The notes under the pieces are model-generated. The model had not been told where the DNA came from and ran no database searches. It saw nothing but the letters and a program-made list of their open reading frames with translations. Positions 1 to 4,473 of a stretch of DNA of 5,621 bases are shown here, piece after piece (position 1 is the first letter of the stretch; the number at the start of each line of letters is the position of its first letter). A program made the translations under genes and the position numbers. The stretch covers positions 1 to 5,621 of the forward strand of contig CABUOH010000097.1 of NCBI GenBank assembly GCA_902493085.1, written 5' to 3'. This DNA is from an uncultured Sutterella sp. GTDB lineage: Bacteria; Pseudomonadota; Gammaproteobacteria; Burkholderiales; Burkholderiaceae_F.

Positions 1-815
1 CGGGTCATCGTGAGAACGAGCTTGGCGTCGTTCCTGCAGTTGCCGCCCACGAGCGTCTGAAGGGCAAAGAGTTCGGGCGAATCGAAGATGTACTTCCTGC
101 CCGCCGCGTCATGGTCGGCGAGCTGCTTGAGAACGGTCTTCTGAAGCTCGGCCGCCTCGGCGCTGCAGGCAACCTTCGGATTCGTGTACTTGGCGATGAT
201 GTCGCGCACGGCCTGCGTCATCGGCAGAAGCTTTTCGGGTTCCGGATCCATGGCGGACATGTTGCCTTCGGATCTTGCGGTGTTGCCGCCGAGCATGGCC
301 ATCTTCTCGAGCACGATCACGCTCGCGCCGTTGTCGACGGCCGTGGCCGCGGCCACCATGCCGGCGCCGCCCGCCCCGACGACGATCACGTCGGCGCTCG
401 TCTTGTAGGATTCGCCCGCGCTCTTCTCTGCGCCGGCAGCCTTTGCGGCCGTCAGGAACTTGTCGGACGCACCCGCCTTCGCGAGCGCTTCTGCGACGGC
501 CTTCTTGATGGCCTCGGACGTCATCGTCGCACCGCCCACGGCATCGACGGCTGCGGTTTGGGCGGCAAGCATCGCCCCGGGCAATTCGTTGACCGCCAGG
601 TCGCCGATGCCCGGCGTTTCGGCGTGCTTGACGACTTCGATCTTTTCGATCTTGTCGGCGGAGACCGTCACTCGGACGGCAACGTCTGCGTTGCGGCCCT
701 GAACAACGGCCTCATAGGCGCCCGGCGTCATTGCCGAGGCGGCGCCCGCAGCGAGGCCTGCGGCAAGGAGCGCGGACTTCACCGCGGCGCTGGGAGCGGA
801 GGATTGGATGGACAT
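1..815 (-). CDS. Exported FMN/FAD flavoprotein reductase (flavocytochrome c / fumarate-urocanate reductase-like), 5' part only
   Basis: The minus-strand frame is open from an ATG at 813-815 to the left window edge, giving 271 codons with no stop, so the C-terminus is missing. Residues 1-28 look like a Sec signal peptide: one Lys at 13, an Ala/Leu/Gly-rich core, and an ASA site before Met29. Residues about 32-112 form an FMN-binding domain with the flavinylation motif DAVGGAT (91-97); Thr97 is the expected covalent FMN site, normally loaded by ApbE. From about residue 141 an FAD-binding Rossmann fold begins: ADVIVVGAGGAG, with GxGxxG at 147-152, Glu170 closing the second strand, then a GGNT segment at 176-179. 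This order matches periplasmic fumarate, urocanate and related acrylate-type reductases, which accept electrons from quinol via cytochromes in anaerobic respiration. The catalytic residues lie outside the window, so the substrate is unknown. The start is fixed by an in-frame TGA two codons upstream; GGGA lies 8 nt before the ATG. A divergent LysR gene may regulate it. Confidence 0.9.
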   Translation of the reverse strand, partial: MSIQSSAPSAAVKSALLAAGLAAGAASAMTPGAYEAVVQGRNADVAVRVTVSADKIEKIEVVKHAETPGIGDLAVNELPGAMLAAQTAAVDAVGGATMTSEAIKKAVAEALAKAGASDKFLTAAKAAGAEKSAGESYKTSADVIVVGAGGAGMVAAATAVDNGASVIVLEKMAMLGGNTARSEGNMSAMDPEPEKLLPMTQAVRDIIAKYTNPKVACSAEAAELQKTVLKQLADHDAAGRKYIFDSPELFALQTLVGGNCRNDAKLVLTMT

Positions 816-953
816 GGCTCATTTCCCGTGAATTGTCGATTGGAGAGCGGGGCGCGACGGATGCGCCTCGATTGACGGACATTCTAGAGACGCGCACCGC
901 TTCGAAAAATGAGACAATTTCCCCATCCCAATGTCAGTTTTCGAAGTGAGCCC
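816..953. promoter_or_regulatory. Divergent control region between the flavoprotein gene and the LysR gene
   Basis: These 138 bp separate two genes that are transcribed away from each other, so both promoters and the LysR binding sites should lie here. Visible elements are TCGATTG repeated directly at 836-842 and 868-874, 32 bp apart (about three helical turns), and AATTGTC at 831-837 matched in inverted orientation by GACAATT at 912-918. I cannot point to a clean T-N11-A LysR box. The regulatory role is inferred from gene arrangement; the repeats are seen directly. Confidence 0.6.
881..909 (-). promoter_or_regulatory. Possible promoter of the flavoprotein gene
   Basis: Read on the minus strand, TAGAAT (886-881) matches the -10 consensus at five of six bases. 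Seventeen bases upstream lies TTTTTC (909-904), a weak -35. Transcription would start near 874, giving a leader of about 60 nt. A weak -35 would be consistent with a promoter that needs an activator such as the adjacent LysR protein, but this is a motif guess only. Confidence 0.3.
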
Positions 954-1937
954 ATGTCTGAAACCGCACCGCTGCCCGGCCGCAGCATTTTGCATATGGA
1001 CGGCGAGACGCTCGCCTTTTTTCTCGTGCTCTGCCGCACGGAGTCGCTCCCGAAGGCCGCGGCCGAATTGAACATCAGCCTCTCAACCGCCAACCGTCAG
1101 CTCGCGCGGCTGCGCGAAGCCTGGGGCGATCCGCTCTTCGTGCGAACGGGCTCCCTCATGAAGGCGACGCCCGCCGCCGCCCGACGCCGCGACCGCGCGG
1201 AGCGCATCGTGCGCGACATCGAGGCGCTAACGCTCGAAGAGGACGTTCAGCCCGCGCGTCTCAAGCAGATCGTGCGCATCGCCACCTACGACAATGCCTT
1301 CGCGGTGGGACTCGCGGCCGTCTTCGGCGAACTTCAGGCGAAGCTCCCGGGCGTGCAGTTTCGAGCCGTGCAGGCCGACGAGCACATGTTCGAGGACCTT
1401 CGGGCCGACCGGCTCGACATGGTCTTTTTCGCCCGGCAGGGCGTGCAGCCCGGCATCCGCTCAACGCCGCTCTTCTCGACGCCCTACGCTTGCGTGACGA
1501 GAAAAGGCCATCCGCTCGAAGGCGTCGCCCTTCGCCGCGGACATCTTGCCCGAGAGGATCTTGCGCGCTTTCGCACCGTTCTCGTCAACGCACAGCCCGA
1601 CCGCAACCGCGAGCCCAACAGTCCGGCCAACGGCTGGTTCAATCCCGACTCGGCCGAGAAGGTCGCCATGGTGCTTCCCTTCTTTCTCGCCGCGCCGCTC
1701 GCGCTTTCCGGAACCGACTGCTATGCCGTGATTCCGGCCGCCGCCGCGCGCCTTGCGCTCGATCCGGACCGATACGCCATCCTTCCGTTCGGGCCCGACG
1801 CACCGCTTCTCACGGTCCGCCTCGGCTGGCACGAGCGCACGCACGCCGATCCGGCCGCCCAGCTCATCCGCTCGATCCTCATCGAAGCCGTGAAGAAGAA
1901 GGCGGCCGAGCTTGTCCGCGAAGCCGGGCCGCTCTGA
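954..1937 (+). CDS. LysR-family transcriptional regulator
   Basis: A 327-residue protein with the usual LysR length and layout. Residues 16-75 form the winged helix-turn-helix: a LysR-like start (MDGETLAFFLVLCRTESL), the recognition segment KAAAELNISLSTANRQLARL, then GDPLFVRTGSLMKATPAA. Residues about 105-315 form the two-lobed effector-binding domain, ending with LGWHERTHADPAAQLIRSIL, a pattern seen in NodD/LinR-like members. It should be a cytoplasmic DNA-binding protein that senses a small molecule. Divergence from the flavoprotein reductase gene suggests it controls that gene and itself. I chose ATG 954 because GTGA (946-949) lies 4 nt upstream. An in-frame ATG at 909 would add 15 unremarkable residues and has no ribosome-binding site. 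The gene ends 23 bp from the convergent yihY stop, with no T-tailed hairpin between them. The family call is firm; ligand and regulon are unknown. Confidence 0.93.
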   Translation: MSETAPLPGRSILHMDGETLAFFLVLCRTESLPKAAAELNISLSTANRQLARLREAWGDPLFVRTGSLMKATPAAARRRDRAERIVRDIEALTLEEDVQPARLKQIVRIATYDNAFAVGLAAVFGELQAKLPGVQFRAVQADEHMFEDLRADRLDMVFFARQGVQPGIRSTPLFSTPYACVTRKGHPLEGVALRRGHLAREDLARFRTVLVNAQPDRNREPNSPANGWFNPDSAEKVAMVLPFFLAAPLALSGTDCYAVIPAAAARLALDPDRYAILPFGPDAPLLTVRLGWHERTHADPAAQLIRSILIEAVKKKAAELVREAGPL

Positions 1938-1960
1938 CCTGCTGGGCCGGCGAAGCCTCT

Positions 1961-3307
1961 TCAGTCGGCTGGGTCCGACACGAGGTCTTCGCCGACGGCA
2001 AAGACCTCGTCCAGAGGTTTGGAGAGCATCTCAGCCGACGTGAAGTCCCGATACCAGTCGAAAAGCATGCCTTCGTCGCGCGAGGACGAGGGGCGCTTGG
2101 GACTCGTGAGATGGTTGGTGCCGTCGACGAGGAGCGCCGTGCAGGCGTCGCCCAAGTTTTTGACCGCCGGGTCGCAAAGCAGCGCCCAGTCGCTGTGGCT
2201 CTTGGGCTTCTCGCTCATGATTTCGACGCAGTAGCCCTTTTCGGCGAGCCTGAGGAGAATTCGCCGCGCGGCCTGAGGATAGCTGTCGACCTCGTCGGCG
2301 AGCGTCGTCACGCCCACCGACGTTTCGCCTTCGCGCCTGTGGCGCCAAAGCACCTTGAGAAGCGCGACGCCCGTGAGAAAGTCGTTGCCGCGCTTGTAGC
2401 TGTCGGCAAAGCGGCCCGACGTGAGAAGCGGAATCGTGGCCGTGACGGCGGCGCCGCCGAAGACGATGAGCCAGGAGACGTAGAACCAGAGGAGCAGCAC
2501 GGGAAAGGCCACGAAGGCGCCGTAGATCGACGTGAGCGTGCCCGCCGAAACGTAGTGCCCGAAGGCCTCCCGCACGGCCAAGCCCGCGATCGACGCCGAG
2601 ACGCCGCCCGCCGCCGCGTGCGAGAGCTGCACGTGACAGTTGGGCACGAACTTGTAGAGGAAGGTGTAGGAGGCAACCTGCACGACGAACTGCAGCACGG
2701 CCATGCTCCATTCGACGGCCGACGCGTCGACGCCTTCGGACGCGGAACGAAGCGCCTGCGTCGACACGGTGAGCGAAAAGGCGATGACCAGGGGCCCGAG
2801 CGTGATGAGCGCCCAATAAAGAAGCGCCCTCTGTCCCCAGGAGCGCATGCGGCGCACTTGATAGATGCGGTTGACCGTGACGAAGAACTTGTCGATCAAG
2901 AGGAGCGCGGTCACGGCCAGACCCGCGAGACCGAAGATGCCGAGCCCCGACGCGTGGTCCGTAAAGCTGCGCAGATAGGTGACGATCGTCTCCGTGTACT
3001 GCTGCGGGAGAACGCCGGAGATGATCGCCTCCTCAAGCGCGTGGCGCGAATCCGCAAAGCTCGGGAAAAGCGCAAAGGCGGACATCGCGACGGCGATGAG
3101 CGGCACGAGCGAGAGAAGCGTCGTGAGCGTCATCGAGGACGCCACCTCCTGGAGCTGCGTCTCGCGCATGCGCTCCGTCGCAAAGCGGATGATCGTGCGC
3201 ACGGCCTCGATGCCCCGCTGGCGGCGCACGCGCACGGCAAGCCTCGCGCTCTTGACCGCCGCACGGTCTTGGGGCGCTTCCTCATGAACGCTCTTCACTT
3301 CCGACAT
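1961..3307 (-). CDS. yihY: YihY/BrkB-family inner-membrane protein with C-terminal cytoplasmic domain
   Basis: A 448-residue protein. A basic N-terminus (1-50) is followed by about six membrane segments: roughly 57-83, 120-140, 160-183, 203-221, 230-247 and 262-293. The family signature is clear: YKFVPN at 218-223 and YGAFVAFPVLLLWFYVSWLI at 262-281, followed by GGA. Members were once called ribonuclease BN or serum-resistance factor BrkB; the RNase claim was withdrawn for this family and the true function is unsettled (transport has been proposed). The E. coli protein has about 290 residues. Here residues about 320-448 form an extra soluble tail whose segment VGVTTLADEVDSYPQAARRI (331-350) resembles a winged helix. 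Similar long forms occur in betaproteobacteria. The start at 3307 is preferred because GAGG (3317-3314) lies 6 nt upstream and MSEVKSVHEE begins the charged N-terminus. The frame stays open to an ATG at 3505, but that 66-codon extension is Cys/Arg-rich and unconvincing. Confidence 0.92.
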   Translation of the reverse strand: MSEVKSVHEEAPQDRAAVKSARLAVRVRRQRGIEAVRTIIRFATERMRETQLQEVASSMTLTTLLSLVPLIAVAMSAFALFPSFADSRHALEEAIISGVLPQQYTETIVTYLRSFTDHASGLGIFGLAGLAVTALLLIDKFFVTVNRIYQVRRMRSWGQRALLYWALITLGPLVIAFSLTVSTQALRSASEGVDASAVEWSMAVLQFVVQVASYTFLYKFVPNCHVQLSHAAAGGVSASIAGLAVREAFGHYVSAGTLTSIYGAFVAFPVLLLWFYVSWLIVFGGAAVTATIPLLTSGRFADSYKRGNDFLTGVALLKVLWRHRREGETSVGVTTLADEVDSYPQAARRILLRLAEKGYCVEIMSEKPKSHSDWALLCDPAVKNLGDACTALLVDGTNHLTSPKRPSSSRDEGMLFDWYRDFTSAEMLSKPLDEVFAVGEDLVSDPAD

Positions 3308-3313
3308 CTTGAT

Positions 3314-3317
3314 CCTC
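3314..3317 (-). promoter_or_regulatory. Ribosome-binding site deciding the yihY start
   Basis: GAGG on the minus strand stands 6 nt before ATG 3307-3305, an ideal distance. It favours this start over the in-frame ATGs further upstream, including the one at 3505. Confidence 0.65.
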
Positions 3318-3350
3318 AACGCTAAAACCATCCAAGGTGTTTCAGCGCCC

Positions 3351-3356
3351 ATTGTA
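3351..3356 (-). promoter_or_regulatory. yihY: Possible -10 element of yihY
   Basis: TACAAT on the minus strand (3356-3351) matches the sigma-70 -10 consensus at five of six bases and would give a leader of roughly 37 nt before the yihY ATG. No matching -35 is visible at 16-18 bp upstream (that stretch reads CGGGCC), so this is a weak call. Confidence 0.35.
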
Positions 3357-3380
3357 CCCGCAGGGCGCACGCAGGCCCGT

Positions 3381-3426
3381 ATCGGCCGAATCGGCCGCAT
3401 GAATGGGCCGCATGAATAGGGCGCAT
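3381..3426. repeat. Imperfect short tandem repeat (GGCCGCATGAAT unit)
   Basis: GGCCGCATGAAT occurs at 3393-3404 and again at 3406-3417, followed by a decayed third copy, GGGCGCAT (3419-3426). Just before them ATCGGCCG is itself repeated (3381-3388 and 3390-3397). The array is short and no function is evident; it lies between the yihY -10 candidate and the palindromes. Confidence 0.6.
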
Positions 3427-3455
3427 CGCACATGCAGAATGCACGCACTCCGCGA

Positions 3456-3471
3456 CATTGGTCGACAAATG
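3456..3471. promoter_or_regulatory. 16-bp palindrome (operator-like)
   Basis: CATTGGTCGACAAATG is a dyad with seven of eight base pairs symmetrical. It contains ATTGGTCGACAA, which matches at 11 of 12 bases the sequence at 3579-3590 that overlaps the -35 of the plus-strand promoter. Two similar palindromic sites in one intergenic region suggest binding sites for a dimeric regulator; which one is unknown. Confidence 0.4.
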
Positions 3472-3532
3472 CCTTTCGCCCTCTTTTCAAGTCGGCAACG
3501 CGCATTCAGCGGCATTCGCCTCCTTAAAACAC

Positions 3533-3561
3533 CTGTCAAACGGCACACTAAGATTTATATT
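3533..3561 (+). promoter_or_regulatory. Weaker possible upstream plus-strand promoter
   Basis: CTGTCA (3533-3538, four of six matches to the -35) is followed after 17 bp by TATATT (3556-3561, five of six to the -10). It would start near 3568, upstream of the better promoter at 3584-3612. This block is AT-rich, so a chance match is quite possible. Confidence 0.2.
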
Positions 3562-3582
3562 GCCGACAAATTGTAAACATTG

Positions 3583-3596
3583 CTCGACAAGTCGAG
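3583..3596. promoter_or_regulatory. Perfect dyad CTCGAC-AA-GTCGAG on the -35 of the plus-strand promoter
   Basis: CTCGAC (3583-3588) and GTCGAG (3591-3596) are exact reverse complements separated by AA. The dyad covers the predicted -35 hexamer (3584-3589), a position where a bound repressor would block RNA polymerase. A related ATTGCCGACAA lies 20 bp upstream at 3559-3569. The symmetry is seen directly; the operator role is inferred. Confidence 0.45.
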
Positions 3597-3612
3597 GAAA
3601 GTTGTGTATAGT
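3584..3612 (+). promoter_or_regulatory. Sigma-70-type promoter facing the candidate small transcript
   Basis: TCGACA (3584-3589) matches the -35 consensus at five of six bases. After an ideal 17-bp spacer, TATAGT (3607-3612) matches the -10 at five of six. The predicted start is around 3619-3621. The next plus-strand element is the intrinsic terminator at 3730-3763. No plus-strand gene follows, because pgsA and uvrC lie on the other strand. Confidence 0.6.
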
Positions 3613-3619
3613 TCGTCCC

Positions 3620-3763
3620 CATGCGATGGATTGACTCTAAGCGATCCGTTGCCTTTTCGGTCAAAACGCCGTTCCCGTCAGGGGCCCGGCGTCCGCGGCA
3701 GTAAGGCGCCGCTCCGAAATGGGGGAAAGAAAAGGCCGGTTTTCGACGAAACCGGCCTTTTTC
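3620..3763 (+). ncRNA. Candidate orphan small RNA (promoter-to-terminator unit), unrecognised
   Basis: A good promoter (3584-3612) and a strong intrinsic terminator (3730-3763) define a plus-strand transcript of roughly 140 nt. The 5' end can fold into an 8-bp stem with two G-U pairs (3626-3633 with 3642-3649, loop ACTCTAAG). A second GC stem is possible (GCGGC 3695-3699 with GCCGC 3708-3712), and the terminator hairpin closes the 3' end. It lacks the conserved AGGTCCGGAAGGAAGCAGC segment of SRP 4.5S RNA, has no tRNA T-loop, and is too short for 6S RNA or tmRNA. It contains an ATG frame at 3621-3704 coding for 27 residues (MRWIDSKRSV...), but that ATG lies right at the predicted 5' end, so a protein would need leaderless translation. 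The unit is inferred from signals, not from homology. Confidence 0.4.
3730..3763. terminator. Bidirectional intrinsic terminator
   Basis: GGCCGG (3734-3739) pairs with CCGGCC (3752-3757). The stem extends inward through TTT/AAA plus one G-U pair to a CGAC loop, and outward through AAAA/TTTT. On the plus strand a five-T run (3758-3762) follows the GC core. On the minus strand the stem is followed by TTTTCTTT. It can therefore end the uvrC-pgsA transcript (minus, about 60 bp after the pgsA stop) and the candidate small transcript (plus). Confidence 0.93.
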
Positions 3764-3775
3764 GTTTTCTTCAGT

Positions 3776-3797
3776 GCGCCGCGGGAGCCAGCGGCGC
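3776..3797. repeat. GC-rich inverted repeat between pgsA and its terminator
   Basis: GCGCCGC (3776-3782) and GCGGCGC (3791-3797) are exact reverse complements around an 8-nt loop. There is no T-run on either side, so it is not an intrinsic terminator by itself. In the pgsA mRNA it would form a second 3' hairpin that could protect the end from exonucleases. Confidence 0.5.
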
Positions 3798-3823
3798 TTC
3801 AGGGAGGCTTCTGCGCGCCAAAC

Positions 3824-4453
3824 TCAGGACGCGTCCGCGGCGGGCGCGGTGAGCGCCTTGCGGGCCGCCATGAGATAGACGTACATCGAGTAGATCGTGA
3901 GCACGGCGGCGACGACGATGAGCACGCGGCCGAGGAAGGCGATGTTGAGCTCGCCGCTCAGCAGGCTTGTGTTGACGACGATCGGGTCCCACCAGAGGAG
4001 CATCGGGATCGCGGTCATCTGCGCGATGGTCTTGAACTTGCCGAACCAATTGACCTTGACGGCGCCCGACGCTCCCACCTTGGCCATCCACTCGCGAAGC
4101 GCCGAAACCGTGATCTCGCGTCCGATGATGATGAGCGCGACGAGCATGTCGCAGCGGTCGAGGCCGACGAGCGCGACGAGCGCGGCACTCACGAGAAGCT
4201 TGTCGGCGACCGGATCGAGAAACGCCCCCATGGGCGTGGCCCATCCCTGATAGCGGCGTGCGAGGAAGCCGTCGAGCGCATCCGTGATGGCCGCGGCGAC
4301 GAACATCACCATGGCAACCGCATTCTTCGTCCCCATCGTCATCCAGGTGTCCGGAAGGTAGAAGATGCCGATGACGAGCGGAATCATCGCAATGCGCATC
4401 CACGTGAGCAGCATCGGGACGTTGAGCTTGAAGGGGGGCTTCAGTTTGGGCAT
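3824..4453 (-). CDS. pgsA: CDP-diacylglycerol-glycerol-3-phosphate 3-phosphatidyltransferase
   Basis: A 209-residue integral inner-membrane enzyme that joins CDP-diacylglycerol and sn-glycerol-3-phosphate to phosphatidylglycerophosphate, the committed step to phosphatidylglycerol and cardiolipin. The CDP-alcohol phosphatidyltransferase motif is complete: D58-x2-D61-G62-x2-A65-R66, then G76-x3-D80-x3-D84, within DALDGFLARR and GAFLDPVADK. The four aspartates bind the catalytic metals. Hydrophobic segments lie at roughly 12-33, 43-60, 83-98, 102-112, 145-160 and 171-195. NVPMLLTWMRI near the N-terminus matches the usual PgsA start (N-x-P-x-x-L-T-x-x-R). Length is close to the family norm (about 180-200). 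The ATG at 4453 is preceded by AAGGA (4465-4461) with a 7-nt spacer. The gene begins 20 bp after the uvrC stop, so the two are probably one operon, as in many beta- and gammaproteobacteria. Transcription should stop at 3730-3763. Confidence 0.95.
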   Translation of the reverse strand: MPKLKPPFKLNVPMLLTWMRIAMIPLVIGIFYLPDTWMTMGTKNAVAMVMFVAAAITDALDGFLARRYQGWATPMGAFLDPVADKLLVSAALVALVGLDRCDMLVALIIIGREITVSALREWMAKVGASGAVKVNWFGKFKTIAQMTAIPMLLWWDPIVVNTSLLSGELNIAFLGRVLIVVAAVLTIYSMYVYLMAARKALTAPAADAS

Positions 4454-4473
4454 TTCGAGGTCCTTGTCAATTT

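Larger units (their letters stand above)
3308..3729. other. Intergenic region upstream of yihY with no recognisable protein gene
   Basis: About 420 bp without a convincing conventional gene. From the yihY side outward it holds a TACAAT -10-like element (3351-3356), an imperfect GGCCGCATGAAT tandem repeat (3381-3426), a palindrome (3456-3471), a strong Shine-Dalgarno-like AAGGAGG on the minus strand (3525-3519) with no believable gene behind it, a markedly AT-richer block (about 3520-3615), and a plus-strand promoter (3584-3612) leading into a candidate small transcript. Short open frames here are Arg/Cys-rich and do not resemble proteins I know. Confidence 0.7.

Noticed and set aside
111..875. 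254-codon plus-strand open frame over the flavoprotein gene
   Set aside because: The minus strand here encodes a signal peptide, FMN motif and FAD fold without interruption; the plus-strand product is Gly/Arg/His-rich shadow.
909..953. Upstream ATG at 909 as the LysR start
   Set aside because: There is no ribosome-binding site, and the 15 added residues precede the normal LysR N-terminus; ATG 954 fits better.
1938..1960. Terminator between the convergent LysR and yihY genes
   Set aside because: Only a tiny GAAG-CCT-CTTC hairpin without a T-run is present nearby, so no intrinsic terminator can be supported.
1490..3325. 611-codon open frame on the plus strand, crossing the end of the LysR gene and all of yihY
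   Set aside because: It is antisense to the clear YihY protein. Its product is an Arg/Glu/His-rich low-complexity shadow typical of GC-rich DNA, and it resembles no family.
3510..3539. Minus-strand promoter from TTGACA at 3539-3534
   Set aside because: The -35 match is perfect, but no -10-like hexamer lies 16-18 bp downstream (AATGCC or GAATGC there).
3620..3763. SRP 4.5S RNA, 6S RNA, tmRNA or a tRNA
   Set aside because: The conserved SRP GGAAGGAAGCAGC segment and the tRNA GGTTCRA loop are absent on both strands, and the length does not fit 6S or tmRNA.
3580..3852. 90-codon plus-strand frame through the small transcript and terminator
   Set aside because: It begins upstream of the predicted transcription start with a non-AUG codon and reads through the terminator stem. 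The composition is basic and random-looking.
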